Shown: positions 25,635 through 34,497, counted from the stretch's first letter. The stretch is DNA of 47,841 bases from Planctomycetota bacterium (GCA_024653775.1 JANLHZ010000301.1:1-47841), one strand, 5' to 3'. Made by a program: numbers and translations. The notes: generated by a model not told the origin, from the sequence alone.

Positions 25635-27641
25635 TCAGAAGTCTTCGTCCAGGTCTTCCCTTGTCATATTGACCTCGCCCGAATCTATATCCAAAACATA
25701 GTCGCCTTCGTTCGAGAAGAACGTTACGCGCGGCACGCCGTACTTGTGGAGCACGCGGGGATTATCGATGCGACCGAAATCGTGAAGAGTCAGTTCCTCG
25801 CCCTCAACGGTGGGTATTCCCGACCACGACGCGGAGAGTCCGCCGAAGATTGCGCCCTGATCCGAATATTCGAGCGGGGTTGAAACAACTGATGAAACGA
25901 ACTCGTCAAAACTGTCTCCAGTCCCCTGACCTCCGTCCCCTACTTTCAGAATCCACACGTTAGATTTGCCGTCCGAACGCAGCGTCGGATGCCCGTCCTG
26001 GTCCGGGACCTCTGAAAGTCCGTTCTTCGCTGTGATCGCGATGAACCCGTCGTCCTTCCGCGCGAAAACCCAGCCGTCCTGCTCGCGGACTTCATCGAAC
26101 TCGTCCCGCGGGAACCACGCGTGCGTGTACTCGAGCGGCGCGGGTTCCGCAAGCAGTCCGAACCGCGCGATCTCGAACACCGCGATCAGCGTCGGGCCGT
26201 CCTGAACTATCCGCGGGAACGTGTGCCCGCCGACCCACTCGTTCGGCTCCGGAAGCGCCTCGTTCTTCGCGGCGGGATGAGTGACGAACACCAGCGCGTC
26301 CGGACCGAGACACGCCTCCATAAGATGATGCTGGAGGCCGTATTCTCCCTTGCGGTAGTCCACCGCGCTCGAAAGCTGCGCGTTCCGCGTCCGCCAGGTG
26401 ATCTTGTTCACCTCTGTCATATATGGACGCACAGCGGGCGAGCGGTTCACCATCACGTTCCGTAGAACCGCGGGAAAACGATCGACAAGCCGGAGCGCCG
26501 CTTCAAAAGGCTTGAACTCCGCGTACCGCCAGAGTCGGTTGTTATTTATCAGCGCGCTCGACTGATCCATAACAAGAGGATGCGCAGTCGCGCCGAGGGA
26601 CCAGTAAAGCACCGTGTTTTCCGGATCTGCCGGATCGAAACCAAGCTCCGCGCCTTTTTCGACCACAATCGAATGCCGTTCGCGGCTGACGAACGGCTCC
26701 GGCTCGTCATCGTGCAGCGCGAGCACGGCTTCGTGCGGACGATAATTCTCCGCGATCATCAGGAACGTCTCAGCCGCGTTTCCAACTCCGCCGCGCCAGC
26801 CGGTGCCATAGAGCAGCCAGTGAATGTTCGAGTTCGACTCGCCGCGGTGGGACTGAACTCTGTCCGGATATGAACGACCATGGCTCGTCGCAAGCAGCCC
26901 GTGGAACGAATCCGACGCCATATCCGCAAGCATGACGTCCGTCATCCGCGCAGCGCGTGCGCGCAGCTCCTCGTCCGGCGCAAGGTCCGCGACGTTTATA
27001 ATTCCAGCGAGCTGCAGAGGAAAGTACACGTTCGAATCCCACTCCGCGTGACCGAACCGGCTGCGGAAGTCGATCCACTTCTCGATGCGCTTTCGACCGC
27101 GCGCTTTATGCCACGCGCCGGTTTGTCCAGTCGCGGAGAAGACGTGGTCCGGCATCAGACTTCCAGCAATGTATTCCGACGAACAGAAAAGGATATCGTG
27201 GTTTTCGGTCCAGAAGATCATCATGTCGTCGCCAGGATCGTGGGCGTCGTAGCGGAAACCGCTGAGCGCGTCCTCGACTTCGGCCCGGAACTCCGGGGAC
27301 ATCACGTCAGCGAACTGCGCGAGCAGACGAACTACGCCGCACGCGCGAAAATCCGCGCAGTCCGGTCTCGCGCGAAGTTCGTCAAGCGCCACCCTGATTG
27401 AATCTTCGTCGAAAGAGGTCAAAACCGGCTGTCCGCTGTCCTCTGCCCTCTGTTCACTGAAAACCCGCGCCATCACCCGCATCAGATCGCCGCTCTTGGC
27501 CGCCGCGGCATCGATAAGAGCCTCCCGGCGCGTGTCGTAACTTCCCTCCGGACGCTGGTACCAGGAATTCCATCGAATTTCCCCGGCTGAGATTTCCGAA
27601 ATAAGCATCGAAATGACCAATAAAAATAGAATATATCGCAT
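25635..27641 (-). CDS. Secreted protein of unknown function, all-alpha toroid-like
   Basis: A 668-residue protein with a Sec signal peptide (MRYILFLLVISM...SAG). The core (about 150-330) has a run of helix-rich motifs, MIFWTENHDILFCSSEY, FRSRFGHAEWDSNVYFPL and ATSHGRSYPDR, that I have seen in hypothetical proteins of several phyla and that suggest an (alpha/alpha) toroid such as in polysaccharide lyases or glycosidases. The C-terminal half is beta-rich. Conserved His, Glu and Tyr in WTENH and HGRSY may be catalytic, but no reaction can be assigned. A longer frame to 27770 only translates the hairpin repeat at 27676-27790, so the ATG at 27641 in front of the signal peptide is chosen. It is convergent with bamA, with 9 bp between stops. 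Confidence 0.75.
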   Translation of the reverse strand: MRYILFLLVISMLISEISAGEIRWNSWYQRPEGSYDTRREALIDAAAAKSGDLMRVMARVFSEQRAEDSGQPVLTSFDEDSIRVALDELRARPDCADFRACGVVRLLAQFADVMSPEFRAEVEDALSGFRYDAHDPGDDMMIFWTENHDILFCSSEYIAGSLMPDHVFSATGQTGAWHKARGRKRIEKWIDFRSRFGHAEWDSNVYFPLQLAGIINVADLAPDEELRARAARMTDVMLADMASDSFHGLLATSHGRSYPDRVQSHRGESNSNIHWLLYGTGWRGGVGNAAETFLMIAENYRPHEAVLALHDDEPEPFVSRERHSIVVEKGAELGFDPADPENTVLYWSLGATAHPLVMDQSSALINNNRLWRYAEFKPFEAALRLVDRFPAVLRNVMVNRSPAVRPYMTEVNKITWRTRNAQLSSAVDYRKGEYGLQHHLMEACLGPDALVFVTHPAAKNEALPEPNEWVGGHTFPRIVQDGPTLIAVFEIARFGLLAEPAPLEYTHAWFPRDEFDEVREQDGWVFARKDDGFIAITAKNGLSEVPDQDGHPTLRSDGKSNVWILKVGDGGQGTGDSFDEFVSSVVSTPLEYSDQGAIFGGLSASWSGIPTVEGEELTLHDFGRIDNPRVLHKYGVPRVTFFSNEGDYVLDIDSGEVNMTREDLDEDF

Positions 27642-27675
27642 AATGGGCGGCTTTCGTAATCGACCATCGACAAGA

Positions 27676-27790
27676 GCATGAATTTCGTGAGCGTTCGGTG
27701 AAACACGTGGCACGGACGTCTCGTCCGTGTTTTCACGGTCAGGATGACCGTGCCACGCAACGTTGTTCACCGAACATTCACTGAATTTCG
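27676..27790. repeat. Paired covarying hairpin element with inverted flanks
   Basis: The core 27707-27756 has outer arms GTGGCA/TGCCAC and two hairpins: CGGACG-TCT-CGTCCG and, on the other strand, CGGTCA-TCC-TGACCG. Around it GTTCGGTGAA (27693-27702) and TTCACCGAAC (27766-27775) form further inverted arms, and weaker symmetry continues to about 27680 and 27790. The same paired architecture with different stem sequences occurs at 4878-4926. Confidence 0.75.
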
Positions 27791-27837
27791 ATCATTTATC
27801 CAAAAAAAGCGCCGTCGTCCGCATGGTTTACAGAAAA

Positions 27838-27898
27838 TTAATTTGTTCTTAACTTTTTAGGCTGTGCTGACTTAATGTTTTGTTAATCTGTTCTTAAC
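27838..27898 (+). promoter_or_regulatory. Direct repeats upstream of the protease gene
   Basis: TTAATTTGTTCTTAAC (27838-27853) and TTAATCTGTTCTTAAC (27883-27898) match at 15 of 16 positions with a 45-bp offset, ending 29 bp before the start codon. Tandem sites about four helical turns apart suggest a regulator or repeated promoter elements. The factor is unknown. Confidence 0.4.
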
Positions 27899-27927
27899 GT
27901 AAGCTGGTTGGAGCGTGGAGCCATCCG

Positions 27928-30900
27928 ATGAATAGACAGATTTGGGATCGCCCTGCGAATGGCAGGTCTACGTGGTTGTTTTTCGCCTTTGCGCTGATAC
28001 TCATATCTTTTGGAGTAATCGCGGAGAAATTTTCCAGCAGCGACTCCGAGCGAGTCGAAAACGACGGTAAGTTCATCGCTCTCGACAATATAGTCCAGAC
28101 TGCCGGAGAGAAAAGATATGACGTCGACCGCGCTTTCGGAGCAACGTTCGCAGACGGACAGATAGTTGTCTGGTTCAGATCGGACGCTCCAGCGGATGCA
28201 CTCGAAGTCCTTACCGCCGCCGAAAACTGCGAGGCGGTTGCGACGATTCCGGAGCTTCGAGTCGCGCTGCTCGATTACTCCCGGAAGATAGACGTGATCG
28301 CGACTTCCGAAAGACTTCTCCGCCACCCGTACCTTCTGGGTGCGGAACCGAATTTCGCATATTCGATTCCCGGCGCAAGCGAATCCGAAAGCGTGCAAAG
28401 GACTTCGAAATCCGGGGCATCGAAACCCGAAGAAAGCTGGGTCGCCTTCGCCCTCGGACTCGCTCCGGCGCACAAAATCAGCCGCGGGTCTATGGACGTG
28501 AAGATCGCCGTCATCGACACGGGGGTGACTAAGCAGCGTGGATTCGCAAGGGAGCTGCTTCCGGGATACGATTTCGTGCGCGAAGAGAACGATGCCTCCG
28601 ACGAAAACGGCCACGGAACGCGAATCGCGTCGCTGATTCTATCGGACGACGGAGACGAAGTCGTGGGAGTTGCGCCAGAATGCGGCGTGATCCCCGTGCG
28701 CGTCTTCGGCAAAACCGGCGTCGGGACGAATTTCGATCTTCTTCGCGGGCTTCTCTTCGCGCGGGACTCGGGCGCGAACGTCGTGAACCTGAGCTTCGCG
28801 TCGCGGGACAAATCGAACATTCTCGAAAGCGTCTGCGATTCGCTTCTCGCGGAAAACGTCACCCTCGTCGGAGCGATCGGAAACGATGGACTCACGAAAG
28901 TCCCGACGTACCCCGCGTGTTTCGAAAGCGTCATCGCGATCGGCGCCATCGACGAGAACTTCGAGACGTATAAACTCGGGAACATCCATCCGAAAATCAT
29001 CGCGAGCGCGCCGGGAGTCGACGTCCCCGTTACAGGTCTGTATGGCGAAGTCGCGCGCGACACTGGCACTTCCGTTGCGGCGGGAATCGCAAGCGCGGTG
29101 GTCGCGCTAGTCAGGTCGAAAAATCCGGGAATGTCGACGAACGCCGCGATCGCGCAGATGCTGAAAGGAATCTTCGACACTGGCGAACCGGGAAGAGATT
29201 ACGCCACCGGATTCGGCGCGATCTCCGCATCCGGAGCGCTTTCCACCGCGGCATTCAGCTTCCACGACGTTGCGATCCGGAGCGCGCGTATCGAGGATTC
29301 GTTCCTTTCTCTCGGGCAGGGAAGCGTTTACGCAATCGACGTCGAAAACGCGGGAACGTTCGCGGAAACGAACATCCGCGTCACCGCGCGAAACGTTTTC
29401 GGAAGAATCGTGCTCGATAAAACCATCGAGACCCTGCGTGCGGGCGAGGTCGAGCGCGTCGAAGTTCCGATGGAGATTCTGGACTGCCTGCCGGTGTTCA
29501 CTGGCCGCGATCACACTACGAACTGGGGCAACGCGCTCTCCGTCAGCGTGACGAAACTTCCGGACGAACTCCGCTACGACAACAACGAGCGCGGCATCAC
29601 CTTCCTGCGGGAGTTCGACGAGCTTGAAACTTCCGGAACCGTCTACCGCATCTGCCACGCGAATTCGCTGAACAAGGATATGTGGTCCGACGCGCCCTGG
29701 CGGGTCGAGGACGATCAGACCGCGATTCCGTTCTCCGTGACGCTGAAGGACTGCGGCGACGACGAACTCGATCAGCTTCGAAGCATCAGAATCAAAGACA
29801 TCACGGGCGGCGCGAGCAACGTGATTTTCGATCTGAGCTTCAACGCGGAACGCATCGGCGACAACGCGCAGGAAAAGGAGTACTGGATTTTCGAGACGAA
29901 AGAAGCGTTCGGCGCGGCTTCGCTTGCCAGCGGCACGCCGCTCACCGCGGCAAACCTCGGCTACAGCGTAGGCACCGACATAGATTTCGAGATAAGGGTG
30001 ACTAGCCGCGACAATCTCGCGTCGACCCTCGGATACGACGAGCATTACACGAAGCACGTGCGCGTCCACATCGGCGACGAAAAGCTCCCTCTGTGGAACG
30101 ACTGGTACTACGTCGATACGCACTTCCACACTATGTACACGAACAACATCGCCGAATGGGGCGGGTCGCCTTTCACGGCGAGCGCCGCGGCGCGGGCGAT
30201 CGGGATGCACTTCCTCTGCATGACGGACCATAGCTGCGATCTCGACGAGCTGAGCGACGGTCAGATTTCGTATCGCACCGACATTTACGAGTACACAGAA
30301 TGGACCGGAGGCCAGGCGGTAACGACCATTCAGGATAACCGCACCATCGGCGCAGGCACGACCTGGGACGCGCTCGGCTACGAAGAGACGATGCACTCCG
30401 ACGCGGCCTTCCAGGTAGTCAGAAACACGGAATTGAACGCCGGGAGTCTCGACCCGTCGCTGAAAGACAAGACGATTCACATGCTCGTTTTTGGCAGCCC
30501 GTACATTAACAGTCCGAAGTCGGGAATGCAGGTTGCGGGGGTATCCTTCGACGGTCCCGCGTCTCCCAATCTTTCAAATGCGCTTTCGCTGATCCCGGCG
30601 CCCGGGTTCAGTTACGCGGCGCACCCGAAGGATATGCTAAGCTCGATGGTCAACGGCGGGACGTGGACGAGCTCGGACGTCGCCGCGGGCATAGCGGCTG
30701 AGGTATTCCGCGGTTTCCAGGGCTTCAACGAGCGCGTTACGTTCAAAAGCTCCAACCAGGACAACCCGTGGGCGGATTTCGACTCTGGGAATACGCCGGG
30801 AACGTATCCGAACGCGCTTTATAACGAGGTCCGTCACTGGGACGAGAACGTCAGCGCGCAGATGTCGAACCTTGTCGGAGGCGTGCCGCGCAAACTGAGG

Positions 30901-32763
30901 TTCATCGCCGGGTCGGACGCGCACGGCGATTACAACTTCGGCGCCGACCTCACTTCGAGCGGCAGCGAAGACGCGGACGACAACGCGCTTTCGAAGGCTC
31001 GGACGCTTGTTTACATTCCGGACCCGCAGAGCCAGTGGGATGAATCGAACCTGCCGCCGAAAATCGAGATGTATCGCGCGCTTCGCGAAGGCGTGGCGGT
31101 AGCGACCGACGGCCCACTCGTACGGATGGAGATCGACAACGGGCGCGGGCAGATCGCGCAGATGGCGGGGAACACCGTCGTCGTCCGTGGCGACGGCGCG
31201 ACGATCGCGATCGACTATCTGAACTCTCTCGAGTGGGGATCCGTAACGAACGTCGATCTGTACCGCGGCGACGTCGCTACCGGAAACTCACCGCTGCTGC
31301 TTTCGAGCTGGATGGGCGGGCAAGTCACGTCGAACGCGGGCAGCTTCAGCGGAGTGAACATGGATACTTTCCAGACAAGCACCGCTCTGAGCCTTCTTCC
31401 CTCCATCGACGGCTGGGTCTACTACCGCGCGCACATTCAGACGCAGAACTCCCGCGGCCTCGCCCATAACGGCTACTCGAACCCGATCTGGGTCTACGTC
31501 GGAACTCCGGGAATCACGCCGACCGTGACGAGCGTGAACCCGCAGAGCGTGCTGAACGATCAAGCCCGGACCATCACGCTTACAGGGACCGCGCTCGATC
31601 TCACGCAGGCGGTCACCGTTAAAAACGGCGCGCACCTCTACACCTGCACGAACCTCCAGATCGCGTCGGCGACGTCGATAAGCGTCGACATTCCCGCAGG
31701 CATGTATCCGGGCACAGGTTATCAGTTCAGCGTCGCCACTCCGACCGGGACGAGCATGACTTCTCCGGCTCTGACGGTTGTCGAGCCGCTGCCGACGGTG
31801 ACGTCGGTGAGTCCGTCCCTCGCGAGCGATTCGTCGAACACCTTCGTCACGATCACGGGCACGAGTTTCATCGGAACGACGGGCGCCCGGCTCTCGGACG
31901 GCGCCTCGACCGCGCTTTCGAACGTCGTCATCGTGAGCGACACCGAAGTTCAGGCCATCGTTCCCGCGGGCGTCATACCAGGGACCTACAACGTGCTCGT
32001 AACGAACTCCACCGGATCGAGCGCGGCTGTGACGCAGACAATTCAAATCGTCAGCGCTCCGGTTACTACGAGCGTCTCGCCTTCCTCCGGACGAAACACC
32101 AGCGCGATCTCCGTGACGATTTCGGGCAGTGGATTCAGCGGCGCGACAGGCGCAAGTCTGGGCGGCATGAACGGCGTGGCGCTTACGAATTTCGTGGTGG
32201 TCAGCGATAGTCAGATCAGCGCGAATGTGCCGTCAGGCCTCGCGGCGGGGAGCTACAAACTCTTCGTTGCGTCGGGCGCGATAGAGAGCACGGGATCGAT
32301 AAGCTTCGTCACGAACGACGGAGTCATCGCGGACGCGGGTCCGGATCAGGACGTGCAGACGGGCACGGTGACGCTGAACGGATCGACGTCGCGGGACCCC
32401 GCGGGCGGGACGATAACGAGTTACCTGTGGACGCAGGTCTCCGGACCTTCGACGAGCCTTGTCGGCGCGTCGATCGCCATGCCCACATTCGAGGCGACCA
32501 GCGCGGGGACGTACGTATTCTCGCTGGTCGTAACCGCGGGAAGCGATACGTCCGCGCCGGACCAGGTCATCGTCACCGTGACCGCTTCGGGGGCGACTCC
32601 TCCGATTCCGGCGGCGGTTCCGGTGGCTGCGATCTCCGGCTCCGGTTCGGGCGGCTGCGGGATGACAAGCGCTCGCTCCGGGAATTCGAATCCGCTCGAA
32701 ACGCTCGGAATGCTGCTTCCGCTCTTCGCGGTACTCGGCTTCGTTTTCGCAAACCGGCGCTGA
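27928..32763 (+). CDS. Subtilisin-like protease fused to a PHP domain, surface anchored
   Basis: A 1611-residue exported multidomain protein. An N-terminal hydrophobic segment (about 11-32) serves as signal or anchor. An S8 peptidase follows with the complete triad Asp197 (AVIDTGV), His229 (NGHGT) and Ser382 (GTSVAAG) plus oxyanion Asn319. After beta linkers, about 720-1010 is a PHP-type metal-dependent domain: His732/His734 (VDTHFHTMY), Asp767/His768 (MTDHS), His899 (YAAHPKD) and Asp997/His999 (AGSDAHGD). Three IPT/TIG Ig-like repeats start near 1194, 1285 and 1376, then a PKD-like domain (1464-1555). The tail has SGGCGM (Cys1577), a hydrophobic helix and NRR, resembling cysteine-type C-terminal sorting signals. 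GTGGAG lies 7 nt before ATG. Confidence 0.92.
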   Translation: MNRQIWDRPANGRSTWLFFAFALILISFGVIAEKFSSSDSERVENDGKFIALDNIVQTAGEKRYDVDRAFGATFADGQIVVWFRSDAPADALEVLTAAENCEAVATIPELRVALLDYSRKIDVIATSERLLRHPYLLGAEPNFAYSIPGASESESVQRTSKSGASKPEESWVAFALGLAPAHKISRGSMDVKIAVIDTGVTKQRGFARELLPGYDFVREENDASDENGHGTRIASLILSDDGDEVVGVAPECGVIPVRVFGKTGVGTNFDLLRGLLFARDSGANVVNLSFASRDKSNILESVCDSLLAENVTLVGAIGNDGLTKVPTYPACFESVIAIGAIDENFETYKLGNIHPKIIASAPGVDVPVTGLYGEVARDTGTSVAAGIASAVVALVRSKNPGMSTNAAIAQMLKGIFDTGEPGRDYATGFGAISASGALSTAAFSFHDVAIRSARIEDSFLSLGQGSVYAIDVENAGTFAETNIRVTARNVFGRIVLDKTIETLRAGEVERVEVPMEILDCLPVFTGRDHTTNWGNALSVSVTKLPDELRYDNNERGITFLREFDELETSGTVYRICHANSLNKDMWSDAPWRVEDDQTAIPFSVTLKDCGDDELDQLRSIRIKDITGGASNVIFDLSFNAERIGDNAQEKEYWIFETKEAFGAASLASGTPLTAANLGYSVGTDIDFEIRVTSRDNLASTLGYDEHYTKHVRVHIGDEKLPLWNDWYYVDTHFHTMYTNNIAEWGGSPFTASAAARAIGMHFLCMTDHSCDLDELSDGQISYRTDIYEYTEWTGGQAVTTIQDNRTIGAGTTWDALGYEETMHSDAAFQVVRNTELNAGSLDPSLKDKTIHMLVFGSPYINSPKSGMQVAGVSFDGPASPNLSNALSLIPAPGFSYAAHPKDMLSSMVNGGTWTSSDVAAGIAAEVFRGFQGFNERVTFKSSNQDNPWADFDSGNTPGTYPNALYNEVRHWDENVSAQMSNLVGGVPRKLRFIAGSDAHGDYNFGADLTSSGSEDADDNALSKARTLVYIPDPQSQWDESNLPPKIEMYRALREGVAVATDGPLVRMEIDNGRGQIAQMAGNTVVVRGDGATIAIDYLNSLEWGSVTNVDLYRGDVATGNSPLLLSSWMGGQVTSNAGSFSGVNMDTFQTSTALSLLPSIDGWVYYRAHIQTQNSRGLAHNGYSNPIWVYVGTPGITPTVTSVNPQSVLNDQARTITLTGTALDLTQAVTVKNGAHLYTCTNLQIASATSISVDIPAGMYPGTGYQFSVATPTGTSMTSPALTVVEPLPTVTSVSPSLASDSSNTFVTITGTSFIGTTGARLSDGASTALSNVVIVSDTEVQAIVPAGVIPGTYNVLVTNSTGSSAAVTQTIQIVSAPVTTSVSPSSGRNTSAISVTISGSGFSGATGASLGGMNGVALTNFVVVSDSQISANVPSGLAAGSYKLFVASGAIESTGSISFVTNDGVIADAGPDQDVQTGTVTLNGSTSRDPAGGTITSYLWTQVSGPSTSLVGASIAMPTFEATSAGTYVFSLVVTAGSDTSAPDQVIVTVTASGATPPIPAAVPVAAISGSGSGGCGMTSARSGNSNPLETLGMLLPLFAVLGFVFANRR

Positions 32764-32813
32764 GAATTACTCTCGCGGAGTGCGGTTGTGCTGGGCGTTG
32801 GGGGATTTTTTCG

Positions 32814-32850
32814 ACTCCCTACTCCCTACTCCCTACTCCCTACTCCCTAC
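32814..32850. repeat. 7-bp microsatellite (ACTCCCT)
   Basis: Five perfect tandem copies of ACTCCCT plus two bases, lying between convergent genes and ending one base before the stop codon of the reverse transcriptase gene. Copy number may vary between strains. Confidence 0.9.
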
Positions 32851-32851
32851 T

Positions 32852-34096
32852 TCAATGCGGATACAGATCGAGTTGCATCTTCTTCTTGTTACCGATGAAT
32901 TCGAGATCGTGGGCCGCGAGGTATTCGCAGTAGGGAACGTATATCTTTCGCGGGAGGTCTCCGTAAACCATCGAGACGAACGCGACCATGGACTGAATCT
33001 CGCGCTTCTTTTCCTGCGCGAGTTCGTCCTTCGGAATCTTAGCCGCGTTGTGCAGCGCGGCACGATACACGTCGAGCTTCGCGCGGGGAATGCGTACCAT
33101 CCCCTTCTCCAGTATGAGACCAGTGACCTCCAGCGTGTCGCCCGCGCTTTTGCGAAGATAGCTCACCTTCTCCGGATTGACTCTGAACCCGGATTTTGCG
33201 ATGACCTTCTGGATTTTCTGCCGGAGGTCTTCTGGAATCTCGAAAGGCGACGAAATAGTGAGATCGTCGGCGTAGCGCGTATACCTGAGCTTCAGATCGA
33301 AACCGGAAAGCAGCGCGTAGATGTGTTTGTCCATCTTGATACACGCAACGTTGAGAAGCCAGCCCGAACACGGACCGCCCTGCGGAAGGCAGCCGTTCAG
33401 GGTAACGAGGTGAATGAGCACGCGAATGACGTCGTCGAGGACGTGATACGGGACGTACTCGCCGAGCCGACGCATTGGAGTTTTGAGGTAGCGCACGAGG
33501 CTGTGCTTGACGCGGATCGCCTTCACGCTCGGGAACGCGTCCTTCAGGTCGAGGTTCAGCATCTCGCTTGCGCTTTCGAGGTGGTACTTCGCGCCCGTGA
33601 CGATGCTCCGCGCCGGCATGAATCCGTGGCACGCGTTCGATACTGGAATATGGTACAGAAGTCGATCCAGAATCCGTCGCTGCACGAGTTTCAGTTCCTC
33701 GCAGGGAGAATCGATGTTCCGGAACTTCCCGGTGTCGCCCTTTGGAATCTGCCAGGAGTCGTACGCGCTTCCAGTTTCGAGCTTCATCAGGCTCATTTCG
33801 ATGGCGAGTGGATCGACGTCGAGCCAGTTCGCAAGGAATTCGATCGCTCGCTGCTTGTGCGGAATATTGAAATTCGAAGGATAGAACGGCTCGCTTTGCT
33901 CCTCGCCTTTCACGCGCCGTCGTTTCGAGTCCGCGAGAGGATTCGAATCCGGAATAGCGCTACCGCCATCCGCGAGCGCCGCGACGATGAGAATCGCGGA
34001 ACATTTCGGGCACCGAAGACGGGTTCCGGGCACGTTCGAACCTTCGAACACCATGGAACACGACGGGCAGACTACTTGAAATTTTTTGTGGGTCAT
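32852..34096 (-). CDS. Retron-type reverse transcriptase with N-terminal zinc ribbon
   Basis: A 414-residue RNA-directed DNA polymerase. Residues 10-32 hold a CPSC...CPKC zinc ribbon and about 72-400 the RT. Fingers motifs are QIPKGDTGKFRNI and CHGFMPARSIVTGAKYH (compare the NAxxH region of retron RTs). Motif A is LDLKDAFPS (Asp183), motif B is LPQGGPCSG (237-245), the active site is YTRYADD (275-278) and GFRVNPEK follows. The EVTGL (Val324-Gly326) matches the VTG triplet of retron RTs, and there is no group II intron maturase or endonuclease domain. The ATG is only 2 nt after the T-run of the upstream RNA terminator and has no ribosome binding site. A retron effector is not obvious: the gene is convergent with the protease and follows a structured RNA. 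Confidence 0.92.
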   Translation of the reverse strand: MTHKKFQVVCPSCSMVFEGSNVPGTRLRCPKCSAILIVAALADGGSAIPDSNPLADSKRRRVKGEEQSEPFYPSNFNIPHKQRAIEFLANWLDVDPLAIEMSLMKLETGSAYDSWQIPKGDTGKFRNIDSPCEELKLVQRRILDRLLYHIPVSNACHGFMPARSIVTGAKYHLESASEMLNLDLKDAFPSVKAIRVKHSLVRYLKTPMRRLGEYVPYHVLDDVIRVLIHLVTLNGCLPQGGPCSGWLLNVACIKMDKHIYALLSGFDLKLRYTRYADDLTISSPFEIPEDLRQKIQKVIAKSGFRVNPEKVSYLRKSAGDTLEVTGLILEKGMVRIPRAKLDVYRAALHNAAKIPKDELAQEKKREIQSMVAFVSMVYGDLPRKIYVPYCEYLAAHDLEFIGNKKKMQLDLYPH

Positions 34097-34098
34097 TG

Positions 34099-34132
34099 AA
34101 AAAATGCGCTGGTCGGGGCAGCCCCTTCCAGC
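34099..34132 (-). terminator. Intrinsic terminator between structured RNA and RT gene
   Basis: On the minus strand GCTGG (34132-34128) pairs with CCAGC (34112-34108), with an inner GGGG/CCCC stem, followed by a T-run (complement of the A-run 34099-34104). It lies immediately before the RT ATG, so it ends the small RNA or attenuates transcription into RT. Confidence 0.75.
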
Positions 34133-34463
34133 CCTGAGAGAGAACTCGTTACTGCGCGCTTTCCGTGGACCCCGCCCGATGAGAGTCCCTGATCGAGTAG
34201 TAGACGGACAAGGCCACGCTGAGGCTGTACAGCCCCGAACGTTCGCCCTATCCTCGATGGTCTGCTACCCGAACCGTCCTGGGGCCGCCTGCGCCGTGCA
34301 ATGGCGGCGTCAGGCTACGTCCCCACAGGCGCGGGGCGGATCGCTCCGAGAAAACCTTTCTCCTCACCGTGCGCTGCGCACGGATCATAAGAGACTCCAA
34401 TCTGTAAAAGATCAGTACCAGAATAGCCTGGTTAGGTGGCCAGTTGCGCTCTCCCTGATTGAT
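34099..34463 (-). ncRNA. Structured non-coding RNA, about 365 nt, candidate retron msr-msd or novel RNA
   Basis: The interval between a sigma70-like promoter and an intrinsic terminator, on the same strand as the RT gene directly downstream. It is GC-rich with many stable stems: CCGTGCG/CGCACGG with a 3-nt loop (34367-34383), GAGAAA/TTTCTC (34348-34362), a 10-bp stem with one bulge (34287-34296 with 34305-34315), and the palindrome GGCTGTACAGCC (34223-34234). A long-range stem pairs GTAGCAGAC with GTCTACTAC (8 of 9 pairs). The 5' segment GAGAGCGCAACT can pair with AGTTCTCTCTC near the 3' end, as a retron a1/a2 stem would. I could not match RNase P, tmRNA, 6S or SRP signatures. The plus-strand ORF spanning it (34086-34505) looks spurious. 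Confidence 0.6.
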
Positions 34464-34469
34464 GATTAC

Positions 34470-34497
34470 AGAATAATCGCGCGCGCGGGAATGTCAA
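34470..34497 (-). promoter_or_regulatory. Sigma70-like promoter of the structured RNA
   Basis: On the minus strand TTGACA (34497-34492) is followed after 16 nt by TATTCT (34475-34470). The -35 box is a perfect consensus and the -10 matches 4 of 6. A start near 34463 is expected. It lies just after the stop codon of the upstream 811-residue gene. Confidence 0.65.

Noticed and set aside
27642-27770. N-terminal extension of the 25635-27641 gene
   Set aside because: It would translate a hairpin repeat in front of a normal Sec signal peptide.
34141-34200. T-box-like string (GTGGACCCCGC...GAGTCCCTG) on the plus strand
   Set aside because: It only partly matches the T-box consensus, there is no specifier stem or downstream synthetase gene, and promoter plus terminator place the transcript on the minus strand.
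34099-34463. RNase P RNA, tmRNA, 6S or SRP RNA at this interval
   Set aside because: The size would fit RNase P or tmRNA, but the conserved GAGGAAAGTCC and ACAGAA cores of RNase P, the tag ORF and CCA end of tmRNA, and the SRP tetraloop domain were not found on either strand.
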